From Sphingobium sp. Cam5-1 (GTDB taxonomy: Bacteria; Pseudomonadota; Alphaproteobacteria; Sphingomonadales; Sphingomonadaceae), in the NCBI RefSeq assembly GCF_015693305.1, contig NZ_CP065138.1:1178001-1242000 (forward strand): a stretch of 64,000 nt of DNA. Reading direction: 5' to 3'. A program made the translations under genes and the position numbers. Numbering within the stretch: position 1 is the stretch's first letter; each line of letters begins with the position of its first letter. Of this stretch, positions 38,306 to 50,778 are shown piece after piece. A model generated the notes under the pieces. The model saw only the letters and a list, made by a program, of their open reading frames with translations. It did not search any database and had not been told where the DNA came from.

Positions 38306-38968
38306 TCACACGATTGGTCGGGGTCCTTTGCGAAATCGCCAGAGCAGCAAAGGACGGGTCAGCACCAAGCCTACAAGAAAGCCTCCGATGTGAGCGGCTA
38401 TGGCGATTTGACCAAGATCGCCAAAGCCGCCACGCGACGACGCGACGCCTATCATGAGCTGAAGGATGATCCAGCCAGCGGCCAGCCAGATCACGCGGAG
38501 AAAATTGGCGGAAAATGGGCCGATCCGCCGTACCGTACGCTGGCCATAAAGCAGCGCATAGGTCGCGAGAACGGCCGATATGGCGCCGCTCGCGCCAACC
38601 ATCGGGCTAGGCGAAGCGGGTCCTGCCACCCATTGCAATAAAGCCGCGCCATAGGCACCGACGATATAGAGGATCAGGACCGCACGCATTTGCAGCACCT
38701 GCTCGACCTGCCGCCCGCAAAAGACCAGCATCAGCAGGTTGAAACCAATGTGCAGCCAACCCGCATGGATCAGCGTGCAACTGAGTGGCGTCAGCCACAC
38801 AGGTACAGCAACTACGCCTGCAAAAAGCTGAGGATCGTCAATCCTGGCCGGAATAAAGCCACCGAGGACGGCGGCGGTGTCCACTTGGCCAGTCAGAGAC
38901 AATATTAGGAAGGCGGCGAAAGTGATCACCGCGATCCCATTTGTCATACGGCCGGATGGCAGTTTCAC
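38306..38968 (-). CDS. rhomboid-family intramembrane serine protease
   Basis: A 220-residue protein with six hydrophobic segments. The catalytic Ser sits in G-A-S-G-A-I-S-A-V and the His in A-H-I-G-G-F-L-V-G-L, with H-A-G-W-L-H-I-G-F-N-L in the L1 region. It cleaves membrane proteins within the bilayer; substrates are unknown. The start is GTG 38968, five bases after greA, or ATG 38947; the short gap suggests coupling to greA. Confidence 0.88.
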   Translation of the reverse strand: MKLPSGRMTNGIAVITFAAFLILSLTGQVDTAAVLGGFIPARIDDPQLFAGVVAVPVWLTPLSCTLIHAGWLHIGFNLLMLVFCGRQVEQVLQMRAVLILYIVGAYGAALLQWVAGPASPSPMVGASGAISAVLATYALLYGQRTVRRIGPFSANFLRVIWLAAGWIILQLMIGVASSRGGFGDLGQIAIAAHIGGFLVGLVLTRPLLLWRFRKGPRPIV

Positions 38969-38972
38969 CGGA

Positions 38973-39449
38973 TTAGATGAATTCGATCTTGTCGATCAGG
39001 TAAAATTTGTCGCCTGCCGGAACCGACACCTCAACTTCCTCCCCAACCTGACGGCTGATAAGGGCACGTCCCAGCGGGCTGTTGTAGCTGATCATGCCAA
39101 GCTTCGCGTCGGCTTCCGCCTGCCCCACGATCTGGTAGCGAACCGGCTTGTCATCCTCATCCAGCAAGGTAACGGTCGCGCCGAACACCACCTTGTCACC
39201 CGACAGTGATTTCGGGTCGATGATCTGGGCGCGCGAGAGCTTGTCCTCCAGATCAGCGATGGTTGCTTCAACCTGACCCTGCCGTTCCTTAGCCGCGTGA
39301 TATTCCGCATTTTCGGACAAGTCGCCATGCGCGCGAGCTTCCTCGATGGCGTCCACGATCAAAGGCCGCTCGGCCTTCAGTTCGCGGAGCTGCTCATTGA
39401 GCTTGTCATAGCCCATCTGCAGCATCGGCATCTTCTCGACGGTCGCCAT
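38973..39449 (-). CDS. greA: transcription elongation factor GreA
   Basis: A 158-residue factor that rescues backtracked RNA polymerase. The N-terminal coiled coil starts [25 protein letters not shown] and has the acidic tip [13 protein letters not shown]. The C-terminal FKBP-like domain ends with the typical S-P-L-G-R-A-L-I and G-D. It lies downstream of carB, with an 80-base spacer containing a 7-bp hairpin at 39484-39500, and upstream of the rhomboid gene. Confidence 0.96.
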   Translation of the reverse strand: MATVEKMPMLQMGYDKLNEQLRELKAERPLIVDAIEEARAHGDLSENAEYHAAKERQGQVEATIADLEDKLSRAQIIDPKSLSGDKVVFGATVTLLDEDDKPVRYQIVGQAEADAKLGMISYNSPLGRALISRQVGEEVEVSVPAGDKFYLIDKIEFI

Positions 39450-39529
39450 TCTTGCAAATCCTTCGTCAAAACTTCCCTTTGGCGGCTCCAGCTTGGAGCC
39501 ACCCGCAGCGTGCTTCCTTGTGCAGGGGA

Positions 39530-42500
39530 TCAGGCTTGCGACACGGGATAATAGGACTGGAGCGATCGCACTTCAAGGGCATGGCCCCGAAGAGCCTCGA
39601 TCGCGTCGGCCGCGGCGACTGATGCGGCCGCTGTGGTGAAGCTGGCGACCTTGGCACGCAGCGCGCTGGTGCGGATCGCCTTGCTGTCCTTCAGGGACTG
39701 CCAGCCTTCGGTCGTGTTGAAGATCAGGTCGATGTCACCATCGGTGATCTTGTCGACGATGTGGGGCCGTCCCTCGGCAACCTTGTTGACCGACTGCACG
39801 GCGATGCCCTGCTCTTCCAGATAGCGCGCGGTTCCGCCGGTGGCGACGATGGTGAAGCCCAATCCTGCCAGCTTTTGCACCGCAGGCAGGACCACCGGCT
39901 TGTCGCTGTCCTTGACGGATACGAAGGCGGTGCCACTCTTGGGCAGGACGGTGCCCGCGCCAAGCTGAGCCTTGGCGAAGGCGGTGGCGAAATTGCTGTC
40001 GATGCCCATAACTTCGCCGGTGCTTTTCATTTCGGGCGAGAGGACGGGATCGACGCCGGGGAAGCGGGCGAAGGGGAAGACGGCTTCCTTAACTGCAATA
40101 TGAGTTATAGAATTGCGGTCGATTTGTGGGAGGTTCTTGAGCTTCTCTCCGGCCATGACTCGGCTGGCGATCTTCGCGATGGGGGTGCCGATGGCCTTGG
40201 CTACGAAGGGGACGGTGCGGCTGGCGCGGGGGTTTACCTCGATTAGGTAAACAATGCTGCCCTTTACCGCGAACTGGATGTTCATGAGGCCGCGGACCGA
40301 CAAAGCGCGTGCGAGAATGTCGGTTTGGCGCTCGATTTCCGCGATAATGTCGTCGGAAAGGCTGTAAGGCGGCAAGGAACAGGCGGAATCGCCGGAGTGG
40401 ACGCCCGCTTCCTCGATATGCTGGAGCACGCCCGCAACGACGACGTCTTCGCCGTCGCAGAGCGCATCCACGTCCACCTCGGTCGCGTCGCGCAGATATT
40501 GGTCGATCAGCACCGGGGAGTCGCCCGACACCTGAACGGCGGTGGCGATATATTCCTCAAGCTGGGCCTGACCGTCGACGATTTCCATGGCGCGGCCGCC
40601 AAGGACGTAGGACGGACGCATGAGGACCGGGTAGCCGATGCGGTTGGCGACGGCGATCGCCTCCTCGCGGCTGCGGGCGATGCCGTTGGCGGGCTGCTTG
40701 AGCTTCAGCTTGTCGATGAGGGCGGCGAACCGCTCGCGGTCTTCGGCGAGGTCGATCGCGTCGGGCGAGGTGCCGAGGATGGGCACGCCCGCGTCCTCGA
40801 GCGCCTGCGCGAGCTTCAGCGGGGTCTGGCCGCCGAACTGGACGATGACGCCCGCAAGGGTGCCGTTCGACATTTCGACGCTCATGATTTCGAGCACATC
40901 TTCGGCGGTCAGCGGCTCAAAATAGAGCCGGTCGGACGTGTCATAGTCAGTCGACACCGTTTCCGGGTTGCAGTTGACCATGATCGTCTCATAGCCCGCG
41001 TCCGACAGCGCGAAGCAGGCGTGGACGCAGCAATAATCGAACTCGATCCCCTGCCCGATCCGGTTCGGACCACCGCCAAGGATCACGACCTTCTTACGGT
41101 CGCTGGGCTGCGCCTCATTCTCCGTCTCGCCGAACAGCGGGGCTTCGTAGGTCGAATACATGTAAGGCGTCTTCGCCTCGAACTCGGCGGCGCAGGTGTC
41201 GATGCGCTTGAACACCGGACGGACGCCTAGCTTGTGGCGCAGGCTGCGTACTTCCATTTCGGTGACGCCGCCGGTCATGGCCTTGACCGCTTCGTGGATC
41301 AGGCCCGAGCCGCGCGCGATGCCGCGTTCCATGCCGCGCAGATTGGCGGACTTGAGCGCCAGATGGGCGAGACGCTGGTCGGAAAAGCCCATGGACTTGA
41401 GACGACGCATGCCGTCCGCGTCCTGCGGCAGACCATTTGCCAGCACTTCGGCTTCCGCGTCGATGATTTCCTTGATCCGTTCCAGGAACCAGGGATCGAA
41501 CTTGGCGATGTTGTGGATTTCGGCGACGGTCAGCCCTTCGCGGAGAGCCTGCGCGGCGACGAGCAGGCGGTCGGGCGTCGGTGAGGCAAGCGCCGCGACG
41601 ATGTCGTCCTTGGGCGCGCCTACCAGATGCGCCACCTCATCGAAGCCGCAGAGGCCGGTTTCGAGGCCGCGCAGCGCCTTCTGCATCGATTCATGGATGT
41701 TGCGGCCGATCGCCATCACTTCGCCCACCGACTTCATCGCGGTGCCGAGCAGCGGTTCGGACCCCTTGAACTTTTCGAAGGCGAAGCGCGGGATCTTGGT
41801 CACGACATAGTCGATAGTCGGCTCGAACGACGCTGGGGTCGCGCCAGTGATGTCGTTCTCGATCTCGTCCAGCGTGTAGCCGACGGCGAGCTTTGCCGCG
41901 ACCTTGGCGATCGGGAAGCCGGTCGCCTTCGACGCCAGCGCCGAGGAACGCGAGACGCGCGGGTTCATTTCGATGACGATCAGGCGGCCGTCCTTCGGAT
42001 TGACTGCGAACTGTACGTTCGAACCGCCTGTTTCTACACCGATTTCACGCAGCACCGCGATGCTCGCGTTGCGCATGATCTGATATTCCTTGTCGGTCAG
42101 CGTCAGGGCGGGTGCGACGGTGATGGAGTCGCCGGTATGGACGCCCATCGGATCGACATTTTCGATCGAGCAGATGATGATGGCGTTGTCGTTGCGGTCG
42201 CGGACAACCTCCATCTCATATTCTTTCCAGCCGAGGAGCGATTCCTCGATCAGGACTTCGGTCGTGGGCGACGCGTCGAGCCCTTCGGCGACGATCCGCT
42301 TGAACTCTTCCTTGTTGTACGCAACGCCGCCGCCGGTGCCGCCAAGCGTGAAGCTGGGGCGGATGATGGATGGCAGGCCGGTGAACTCTAGCGCGGCCAG
42401 CGCCTCTTCCATCGTGTGGGCGATGCGCGAGCGGGCGGATTCAAGGCCGATCTTGTCCATCGCATCGCGGAATTTCAGGCGATCCTCCGCCTTGTCGATG

Positions 42501-42865
42501 GCTTCGGCGTCGGCGCCGATCATCTTGACGCCGAACTTCTCCAGCGTGCCGTCATTGAAGAGCGCGAGCGCCGTGTTGAGCGCCGTCTGGCCACCCATTG
42601 TCGGCAGCACCGCGTCGGGGCGTTCCTTCTCGATGATCTTCGCCACGATTTCGGGCGTGATCGGCTCGACATAGGTCGCGTCGGCAAATTCCGGGTCGGT
42701 CATGATGGTGGCCGGGTTGGAATTCACCAGGATGATGCGATAGCCCTCCTCCTTGAGCGCCTTCACCGCCTGTGTGCCCGAATAGTCGAACTCGCAAGCC
42801 TGGCCGATGATGATCGGGCCAGCGCCGATGATGAGGATGGAGGAGATATCGGTGCGTTTGGGCAT
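39530..42865 (-). CDS. carB: carbamoyl-phosphate synthase large subunit
   Basis: An 1111-residue enzyme making carbamoyl phosphate for arginine and pyrimidines. Two ATP-grasp halves are visible, with [23 protein letters not shown] near residue 10 and [20 protein letters not shown] near 595, [12 protein letters not shown] in the first half, and a C-terminal MGS-like regulatory domain. It begins only two bases after the stop of an unrelated low-GC ORF that separates it from carA. Confidence 0.98.
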   Translation of the reverse strand: MPKRTDISSILIIGAGPIIIGQACEFDYSGTQAVKALKEEGYRIILVNSNPATIMTDPEFADATYVEPITPEIVAKIIEKERPDAVLPTMGGQTALNTALALFNDGTLEKFGVKMIGADAEAIDKAEDRLKFRDAMDKIGLESARSRIAHTMEEALAALEFTGLPSIIRPSFTLGGTGGGVAYNKEEFKRIVAEGLDASPTTEVLIEESLLGWKEYEMEVVRDRNDNAIIICSIENVDPMGVHTGDSITVAPALTLTDKEYQIMRNASIAVLREIGVETGGSNVQFAVNPKDGRLIVIEMNPRVSRSSALASKATGFPIAKVAAKLAVGYTLDEIENDITGATPASFEPTIDYVVTKIPRFAFEKFKGSEPLLGTAMKSVGEVMAIGRNIHESMQKALRGLETGLCGFDEVAHLVGAPKDDIVAALASPTPDRLLVAAQALREGLTVAEIHNIAKFDPWFLERIKEIIDAEAEVLANGLPQDADGMRRLKSMGFSDQRLAHLALKSANLRGMERGIARGSGLIHEAVKAMTGGVTEMEVRSLRHKLGVRPVFKRIDTCAAEFEAKTPYMYSTYEAPLFGETENEAQPSDRKKVVILGGGPNRIGQGIEFDYCCVHACFALSDAGYETIMVNCNPETVSTDYDTSDRLYFEPLTAEDVLEIMSVEMSNGTLAGVIVQFGGQTPLKLAQALEDAGVPILGTSPDAIDLAEDRERFAALIDKLKLKQPANGIARSREEAIAVANRIGYPVLMRPSYVLGGRAMEIVDGQAQLEEYIATAVQVSGDSPVLIDQYLRDATEVDVDALCDGEDVVVAGVLQHIEEAGVHSGDSACSLPPYSLSDDIIAEIERQTDILARALSVRGLMNIQFAVKGSIVYLIEVNPRASRTVPFVAKAIGTPIAKIASRVMAGEKLKNLPQIDRNSITHIAVKEAVFPFARFPGVDPVLSPEMKSTGEVMGIDSNFATAFAKAQLGAGTVLPKSGTAFVSVKDSDKPVVLPAVQKLAGLGFTIVATGGTARYLEEQGIAVQSVNKVAEGRPHIVDKITDGDIDLIFNTTEGWQSLKDSKAIRTSALRAKVASFTTAAASVAAADAIEALRGHALEVRSLQSYYPVSQA

Positions 42866-42867
42866 TG

Positions 42868-43602
42868 TTATAGTCCCACAAGTGGTTTGATTTGTTCGAG
42901 AAGTTTCACTGCCAAATCGCCGATCACACCGCCGGCGAATTCGGTCGCGATGAAACCCAAGGTACTTATAAGAACGGTATATATTGCCTTCAAACGGACT
43001 GAAGGAGATTTTAGTAGTTCCTGCCCAGCAGAGATTTCACTTACCAATCTCTCCCGTTTATCGACCAACTTTCCTTCAGGGTCGTTGTCGAATGAAAGTC
43101 TGCTTTTCAACTGCTCTAGTTCATCCACGATAGGGGCTATATTGTCTCCTATCGATACAACTCGGTCACTCGCCGGGATCTCAATTGAGCCCCGAATAGC
43201 GTCCTCCCTATATTCTGAGTTTCTCTGACCCAGGTATCCTTCAAACACGTCTCTAAAGTACCGACTGCCCACCCGCTTAGCTGCAAGGTAGATAGGATTT
43301 CTGACCAAAACAGATTCTCGAAATTTGAGATATTTCGCCTTGTCAAAAACGTAATATGAGCCAGCGAAACCATGGTCTTCAATGGAAATTACGTCGGCTT
43401 CTACCAATTCATCGAAGATAGAATCACTCAGGTATTCAAGGTTAGCGATATCAGATGAAGCACCTTGAGCAGAAAGCACCTCATTCAAAGTCTTCCGTAG
43501 GCGGGGTGTTAACTCCTCCCTTCGACTATGCGCAGATGGCAGTTTTAACTCGGTAATATCGCGGAAGAATAAAGTCCGAATGTACGGGTCGATAGTCGAC
43601 AT
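42868..43602 (-). CDS. unknown low-GC protein inserted between carA and carB
   Basis: A 244-residue protein with no catalytic motif I can name. The N-terminal half (to about 130) looks like a soluble alpha/beta region with winged-helix-like spacing, about 135-190 contains [13 protein letters not shown] and a helical [16 protein letters not shown] segment, and the C-terminal 40 residues are hydrophobic enough for a membrane-associated helix. I have a faint memory of this C-terminal layout in hypothetical proteins of accessory regions. The region is plainly A/T-richer than its neighbours. Its ATG overlaps the carA stop (TAATG), and carB starts two bases after its own stop. Confidence 0.8.
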   Translation of the reverse strand: MSTIDPYIRTLFFRDITELKLPSAHSRREELTPRLRKTLNEVLSAQGASSDIANLEYLSDSIFDELVEADVISIEDHGFAGSYYVFDKAKYLKFRESVLVRNPIYLAAKRVGSRYFRDVFEGYLGQRNSEYREDAIRGSIEIPASDRVVSIGDNIAPIVDELEQLKSRLSFDNDPEGKLVDKRERLVSEISAGQELLKSPSVRLKAIYTVLISTLGFIATEFAGGVIGDLAVKLLEQIKPLVGL

Positions 43603-44768
43603 TAATTCTTCAACCCCTCCACAAACCTCTGGAACAGGTAGAAGCTATCCTGGGGGCCGGGTGAGGCTTCGGGGTGGTACTGGACGGAGAATGCTTTCTT
43701 ATCCGTTAGTTCGATGCCGCAATTGCTGCCGTCGAAGAGCGAGACATGGGTCGGCTTTACATTGGCGGGCAGCGTGGCGCTGTCGACTGCGAAGCCGTGG
43801 TTCATCGAGGTGATCTCGACCAGACCGTCCGACAGGCGCTTGACCGGGTGGTTGGCGCCGCGATGGCCCTGGTGCATCTTGATGGTCTTGGCACCGGCGG
43901 CGAGCGCCAGCATCTGGTGGCCGAGGCAAATGCCGAAGACGGGCTTGTCGGCTTCCAGCACCTTACGGATCACGGGGACGGCATATTCGCCGGTCGCGGC
44001 CGGATCGCCGGGGCCGTTGGAGAGGAACACGCCGTCGGGGTTCTGCTCCATCACCTGCTCGAAGCTGGCGGTGGCGGGGAGAACGGTGACGCGGGCGCCA
44101 GCCTTTACGAGGTTGCGGAAGATGTTGTTCTTTGCGCCGTAGTCGATGGCGACGACATGGGGACGTTCCTGCCCCGCTTCATCCTTGCCGTAGCCGAAGC
44201 CGAGCTTCCACACGCCGTCTTTCCAGAGGCGGCTTTCCTTGCCTGTGACTTCGATGGCGAGGTCCATGCCTTCAAGGCCAGGCCAGCTGGCGGCCTTTTG
44301 CGCGAGGGCGGCAAGGTCAAAATTGCCTTCCGGATCATGGGCGATCACGACGTTGGGCGCGCCCTTCAAGCGGATCATGCGGGTGAGCGCGCGGGTGTCT
44401 ACGCCGGACAGGCCGATGCGGCCATTTTCGCGCATCCATTGGTCGAAGGGTTCGACGTTGCGGAAGTTGCTGGGCTCCGTCACGTCCTGCCGCACGACGC
44501 AGCCAAGCGCGAAGGGGTTGTCCGCTTCGACATCGTCCAGGTTGGTGCCGACATTGCCAATGTGCGGGAAGGTGAAGGTGACAATCTGCCCGGCATAGCT
44601 GGGGTCGGTCATCACTTCCTGATAGCCGGTCATGGCGGTGTTGAAGCAGAGTTCGCCCACCGCGTCGCCCACCGCGCCGAAGCCGCGGCCGAACACTGCG
44701 CTGCCGTCGGCGAAAACCAATACCCCTGTCGCTCCTTTGGGCACGGTGAGGGTCTTGGCATCAGCCAT
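43602..44768 (-). CDS. carA: carbamoyl-phosphate synthase small (glutaminase) subunit
   Basis: A 388-residue class I amidotransferase subunit. The N-terminal CPSase domain has F-N-T-A-M-T-G-Y-Q-E-V-M-T-D-P-S-Y. The C-terminal glutaminase carries the Cys in F-G-I-C-L-G-H-Q and the His/Glu in Q-Y-H-P-E-A-S-P-G-P-Q-D. The start at 44768 gives the family length; 21 codons of open frame upstream are not family-like. It is divergent from yqeY, with about 155 bases for both promoters. Its stop overlaps the orphan ORF that precedes carB. Confidence 0.97.
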   Translation of the reverse strand: MADAKTLTVPKGATGVLVFADGSAVFGRGFGAVGDAVGELCFNTAMTGYQEVMTDPSYAGQIVTFTFPHIGNVGTNLDDVEADNPFALGCVVRQDVTEPSNFRNVEPFDQWMRENGRIGLSGVDTRALTRMIRLKGAPNVVIAHDPEGNFDLAALAQKAASWPGLEGMDLAIEVTGKESRLWKDGVWKLGFGYGKDEAGQERPHVVAIDYGAKNNIFRNLVKAGARVTVLPATASFEQVMEQNPDGVFLSNGPGDPAATGEYAVPVIRKVLEADKPVFGICLGHQMLALAAGAKTIKMHQGHRGANHPVKRLSDGLVEITSMNHGFAVDSATLPANVKPTHVSLFDGSNCGIELTDKKAFSVQYHPEASPGPQDSFYLFQRFVEGLKN

Positions 44769-44923
44769 GGTCTTAGCGTCCTTTATGCTTTTAGCGGGAA
44801 CCCGTGTGCAGCGGGTTAAACGGCCGGTCACCTATGCTTGTGAGGCCCCGCGGTCAACCACTGTAAAAAATCTCTTTTGGCGTTATATCTGGTCTTTTCC
44901 GGCAGAACAGGATTCGTATCGCC

Positions 44924-45376
44924 ATGATTCGCGAGCAGGTTAAGAGCGCCCAGGTCGAAGCCATGAAGGCGGGGGACAAGGAACGCCTGGCCGCTGTGCG
45001 TTTGATCATGGCGAAGCTGAAGGATCGGGATATCGAGCTGCGTACGGCGGCGAACGTGCCGGATGACGATACGGTGGTCGTCGAGGTGCTGCAGAAGATG
45101 GTGAAGCAGCGGCGCGAATCGATCGAGATGTTTCGCAATGGGGGGCGCGAAGAGCTGGCGGCTAAGGAAGAGGCCGAACTGCGCGTTATCGAGAGCTTTC
45201 TGCCGCAGCAGATGAGCGAAGATGAGACGCGCGCTGCGATCGAGGGGATCAAGGCGGAAGTTGGGGCGGCCAGCGTCAAGGATATGGGGAAGGTCATGGC
45301 GGTGCTGAAGGAACGGCATGGAGCGGTGATTGATATGAGCAAGGCTAGTGGGTTGGTTAAGGCGGCGCTTGGTTGA
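44924..45376 (+). CDS. yqeY: GatB/YqeY domain protein
   Basis: A 150-residue helical protein homologous to the C-terminal tail of GatB: M-I-R-E-Q-V-K-S-A-Q-V-E-A-M-K-A-G-D-K-E-R-L-A-A-V-R-L-I-M-A... L-R-V-I-E-S-F-L-P-Q-Q-M-S-E-D-E and G-A-A-S-V-K-D-M-G-K-V-M-A. YqeY proteins may bind tRNA, but a defined role is lacking. It is followed by dnaG, an arrangement common in alphaproteobacteria. It is divergent from carA. Confidence 0.93.
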   Translation: MIREQVKSAQVEAMKAGDKERLAAVRLIMAKLKDRDIELRTAANVPDDDTVVVEVLQKMVKQRRESIEMFRNGGREELAAKEEAELRVIESFLPQQMSEDETRAAIEGIKAEVGAASVKDMGKVMAVLKERHGAVIDMSKASGLVKAALG

Positions 45377-45461
45377 GGGTTGGCCAGTCTCGTTAGACTG
45401 ATGCAACGTTCGTGCAACCATGCTATCAGTACGGCACGGGCTATCATCAGGCTAAGGTATA

Positions 45462-47312
45462 ATGTCGCTTTCTCCACAGTTTCTGGACGAACTGAGAGCA
45501 AGGACCAGTTTGTCCACGCTGATAGGCCGCACTGTAAAGGTGCAAAAGGCCGGGCGCGAATACAAGGCATGCTGCCCATTCCATAACGAGAAGACGCCCA
45601 GCTTCACGATCAATGATGAAAAGGGCTTTTATCACTGTTTCGGCTGCGGTGCTCATGGTGACGCCATTCGATGGATGACCGATCAGCGCGGGTTGCCCTT
45701 CATGGATGCAGTGAAGGAATTAGCCGCTACCGCTGGACTGGAGCTGCCCGCGCCCGACCCTCGTGCAGCGAAGCGCGCGGAGCAAGCGAAGGGGCTGCAC
45801 GATGTGATGGCGGCCGCCCAAGCGTTCTTCGAAGCGCAACTTGGCGGGATCGAGGGAGCGGACGCACGCGCTTATCTTCAGCGCCGGGGCATCGATGCCC
45901 GAGCTGCAAAAAGCTTCGGCTTCGGTTACGCACCTGAGGGTAGGTATCGGCTCAAAGAAGCATTGGCCGAGTTCGACGAACCGCTTTTGATCGAAGCGGG
46001 CCTTCTGATCAATCCCGACGGCGAGCGCGAGACCTACGATCGGTTTCGTGGACGCCTCATGTTACCCATACGCGACATTCGTGGTCGCGTTATCGCCTTT
46101 GGTGGCCGCATCCTAGGCGCGGGTGAACCCAAATATTTAAATTCTCCTGACACCCCTCTCTTTGACAAGGGGCGCACGCTTTACAATATCGACCGCGCTT
46201 CACCTGCGAGCCGCCAGGCAAATCGGGCAATAGTCGTTGAAGGCTATATGGATGTGGTTGCGCTGGATCAGGCCGGTTTCAGCGAAACGGTCGCTCCATT
46301 AGGTACCGCACTTACCGAACATCAGATCGAACGGCTTTGGAGGATGGCCGAAGTGCCACTCCTATGCTTTGACGGTGACGCTGCGGGGCAAAAGGCTGCG
46401 GACCGTGCTGCTTTGCGTGCTCTCCCCATACTAAAACCAGGCCGGAGTCTGGCATTCGTTACCATGCCATCAGGCATGGACCCGGATGACTTCATCCGCT
46501 CGAATGGCAAGGAGAAATTCGAAACTTTCCTGTCGCTGGCGAAGCCGCTGGTAGAGCGCGTCTGGGAATTCGAGCTAAGGCAGGAAGCGGTCGACACACC
46601 TGAATCTCGTGCAGGGCTTCAGCAAAGAATCAACGAACGGGTCGCCTCGATCGCCGATCCACTAGTGCGCAAGCAATATGCGGACGACCTGCGGAACCGG
46701 TTCTTCGAACGATTTGGTTGGGGATGGAAGCGTTCCGAAAGAAATCAGGTTCGCCAGTTTATCACCGGCAGCCGGGATGAAGCGAAGAACCTTCGCAATA
46801 TCGCAGACCGTATAGACTATGCCGTCGACCGAGCCATCATTCTAGGTCTCTGCCGGTGGCCTGCTGTCCTTTATTCGCATCGGGAACATCTGTCTCAATA
46901 CGAACCCAAGAGCAAACTTCTCCAGCAGTGGCTAAATTTTCTGATAGCTATCAGTTTGAAGCGTCCTGCTCTTGAGGAATCGGTTATTGAGGTTATTGCC
47001 GCCGACAGCGACATTCCACCGCTGGAGAAACGCGAGCTTACTCGCGATTTTCGATATACATTCTACAGCAAAAGCTCTGACGCCCAAGTTGCGGAAGCTG
47101 ACCTTCGCCAAGCTATCGAGATAATAGTGACGGACCAGGAGCTAGCTCGGCAGTTGGATGAATATGAGCGCGACTTGGCTACCCGCCATCAGGAAAACTG
47201 GATGAGCGAGGAGGAATGGACACGTCATCAGCGCATTCACTCCCAGCGACGCGAATATAGTCAGCGCATCCAGGAATATAAGGCGAATCAGGAAGAGCTG
47301 CTCGCCGCTTGA
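45462..47312 (+). CDS. dnaG: DNA primase
   Basis: A 616-residue enzyme that makes RNA primers at the replication fork. The zinc ribbon uses C38-x2-H41 and C59-x2-C62 (C-C-P-F-H-N-E-K-T-P-S-F... H-C-F-G-C-G). The Toprim domain has I-V-V-E-G-Y-M-D-V-V-A-L and C-F-D-G-D-A-A-G. The C-terminal 150 residues bind DnaB helicase. The second half of the gene is visibly less GC-rich than its neighbours, though the protein is complete. Its stop overlaps a possible TTG start of the next small ORF. Confidence 0.97.
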   Translation: MSLSPQFLDELRARTSLSTLIGRTVKVQKAGREYKACCPFHNEKTPSFTINDEKGFYHCFGCGAHGDAIRWMTDQRGLPFMDAVKELAATAGLELPAPDPRAAKRAEQAKGLHDVMAAAQAFFEAQLGGIEGADARAYLQRRGIDARAAKSFGFGYAPEGRYRLKEALAEFDEPLLIEAGLLINPDGERETYDRFRGRLMLPIRDIRGRVIAFGGRILGAGEPKYLNSPDTPLFDKGRTLYNIDRASPASRQANRAIVVEGYMDVVALDQAGFSETVAPLGTALTEHQIERLWRMAEVPLLCFDGDAAGQKAADRAALRALPILKPGRSLAFVTMPSGMDPDDFIRSNGKEKFETFLSLAKPLVERVWEFELRQEAVDTPESRAGLQQRINERVASIADPLVRKQYADDLRNRFFERFGWGWKRSERNQVRQFITGSRDEAKNLRNIADRIDYAVDRAIILGLCRWPAVLYSHREHLSQYEPKSKLLQQWLNFLIAISLKRPALEESVIEVIAADSDIPPLEKRELTRDFRYTFYSKSSDAQVAEADLRQAIEIIVTDQELARQLDEYERDLATRHQENWMSEEEWTRHQRIHSQRREYSQRIQEYKANQEELLAA

Positions 47313-47383
47313 CCATCCCACACAAAGAAACAGTTGAAACAGAGGGCCTCCTTACCATATTGGGCCAAGGTGAAGTGTATAAT

Positions 47384-47653
47384 ATGGCGAAGGGGATGCT
47401 CCGGGCCGACACGTTCACATTCACCCCCAGCAGGATGAAGACCGATCCCGGTCGCGTTCAGCGCGATCTGGAGGAGGCTATCCGGGTGATGGCGCAGGGA
47501 CCGGAGTTGGAGACGGCGCTGGCGGAGGCGACGAGGCGGGCGAGGGAAGACCTTAACGAGGAGACCTTTGCCGAGCAGCAGCGGATCCAGCGGTTGAAGA
47601 TGGATCATGACCAGCGCCTGGCGGAACTGGCGCAGTCCGAAGATATTATTTGA
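47384..47653 (+). CDS. small charged protein between dnaG and rpoD
   Basis: An 89-residue, helical, Arg/Glu-rich protein (L-E-E-A-I-R-V-M-A-Q-G-P-E-L-E-T-A-L-A-E-A-T-R-R-A-R-E-D) ending in E-D-I-I. I recognise no domain. ATG 47384 has a weak AAGGTGAAG upstream; the frame stays open to a TTG at 47309 that overlaps the dnaG stop, which would add 25 residues. The position between dnaG and rpoD, the macromolecular-synthesis locus, suggests co-transcription. Confidence 0.6.
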   Translation: MAKGMLRADTFTFTPSRMKTDPGRVQRDLEEAIRVMAQGPELETALAEATRRAREDLNEETFAEQQRIQRLKMDHDQRLAELAQSEDII

Positions 47654-47694
47654 TAGATCGTCCCCCGGCGGGATGATGGAGCTAAGGCGAATAC

Positions 47695-49743
<2,049 letters not shown>

Positions 49744-49817
49744 AGCATGATCTTAGTTGGGTGAGAGCCACCCCGAACTTGGTCCGCCCCCCCTTCTTCT
49801 GGCGACGGCAAGGTAGC

Positions 49818-49844
49818 GGGACCCCGGGTCGAGCCCGGGGTGAC
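49818..49844. repeat. dispersed CCCCGGG-TCGAG-CCCGGGG palindrome
   Basis: GGGACCCCGGGTCGAGCCCG begins at 49818 and continues to GGGGTGAC. This palindrome is a frequent dispersed element in sphingomonad genomes as far as I recall. It lies between the rpoD stop and the terminator. Confidence 0.55.
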
Positions 49845-49920
49845 AGAAAAAGGACACCTTAATGCGGGGCTCCTGTGTAGGACGACCGCGATCTAAAGGT
49901 TGGAAATCGGCGAAACAAAC

Positions 49921-49950
49921 AAGGGCGGCTTTTAGGGCCGCCCTTTTTTT
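49921..49950 (+). terminator. rho-independent terminator of rpoD
   Basis: AAGGGCGGC (49921-49929) pairs with GCCGCCCTT (49937-49945), 9 bp with a seven-base loop, followed by a run of seven Ts. It is the strongest intrinsic terminator in the window. The 288 bases between rpoD and the next gene hold this, the palindrome at 49818, and no ORF I would support. Confidence 0.92.
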
Positions 49951-50031
49951 CGTCTCATAAACCGCTCTTTTACCTCAACTTCCTATGGTCGTGGCAACAG
50001 ACACACTGGCGCGGCGGCCGCAGGGGTTATC

Positions 50032-50712
50032 ATGAACGAAGCAGCTACACGCTTGGCGACAGGCGACATATCTCAGGTGATTGAGGCGCTCGTAGCGGCT
50101 GATGGAACGGCCGCCCATGCTCATGCGAGCAGCGCAAGGACGATCATGAGCCGTGACGCTGTCCTGACATTGCCGGACCTCGCCGATGCCGCGCATTATC
50201 TATGCCTGCTGCACGGGCGTCACCCAGGCGTCATTGATCACGCGGCGAACCGATCGGCAGACATCGCGGCTCGGGGCTGGCTAGTGCAGGCGGGGCAAGC
50301 GTTTGCGCGGGAGCGAGCCTATCTGACGCAAGTTGCGGTGGCGCTAGGCCCGATACCCAGCACAGCGGGGCAGAGCGACTGTGAGACGATCGTCAGCCAG
50401 CAACGTCATGCGCTGGATATGCTGGCTCAATCGGACAGGCGCGGATGTGCCATGGGGGCAGCCATAGCGCTGGTGCTGGACTGGCAGGCAGTACGCGACG
50501 TGCTCGACATGGCGGCGATTCGCGTGGGGCTTGAACCCTCTCCATCCGATCTTCCCGACCGGGCGCAGACCTTTGCCGTAGCGCGAGCGATTGGCAGCGA
50601 CGGCGCGGCCGATCGGGCCATACAATTTGGCGCGCGGCAGTTGCTCAGCCAGCAGCGTGGCCTTTGGGACCTGCTGAAGGCGCGTGCCGAGGTTCGGCGG
50701 CAGAAGCCGTAA
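50032..50712 (+). CDS. hypothetical soluble protein
   Basis: A 226-residue, mostly helical protein without signal peptide or membrane segment. It begins M-N-E-A-A-T-R-L-A-T-G-D-I-S and has L-T-L-P-D-L-A-D-A-A-H-Y-L-C-L-L-H-G-R-H-P-G-V-I-D-H-A. I recognise no family with certainty. The codon use fits the genome. It stands alone between the rpoD terminator and the MoxR ATPase gene. Confidence 0.65.
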   Translation: MNEAATRLATGDISQVIEALVAADGTAAHAHASSARTIMSRDAVLTLPDLADAAHYLCLLHGRHPGVIDHAANRSADIAARGWLVQAGQAFARERAYLTQVAVALGPIPSTAGQSDCETIVSQQRHALDMLAQSDRRGCAMGAAIALVLDWQAVRDVLDMAAIRVGLEPSPSDLPDRAQTFAVARAIGSDGAADRAIQFGARQLLSQQRGLWDLLKARAEVRRQKP

Positions 50713-50778
50713 GAATAACCGATTGCGGCGCTGGATCGCTTTCCCTACTCGGGTCGCAGTAGAGGAAAGTGAAGATTC

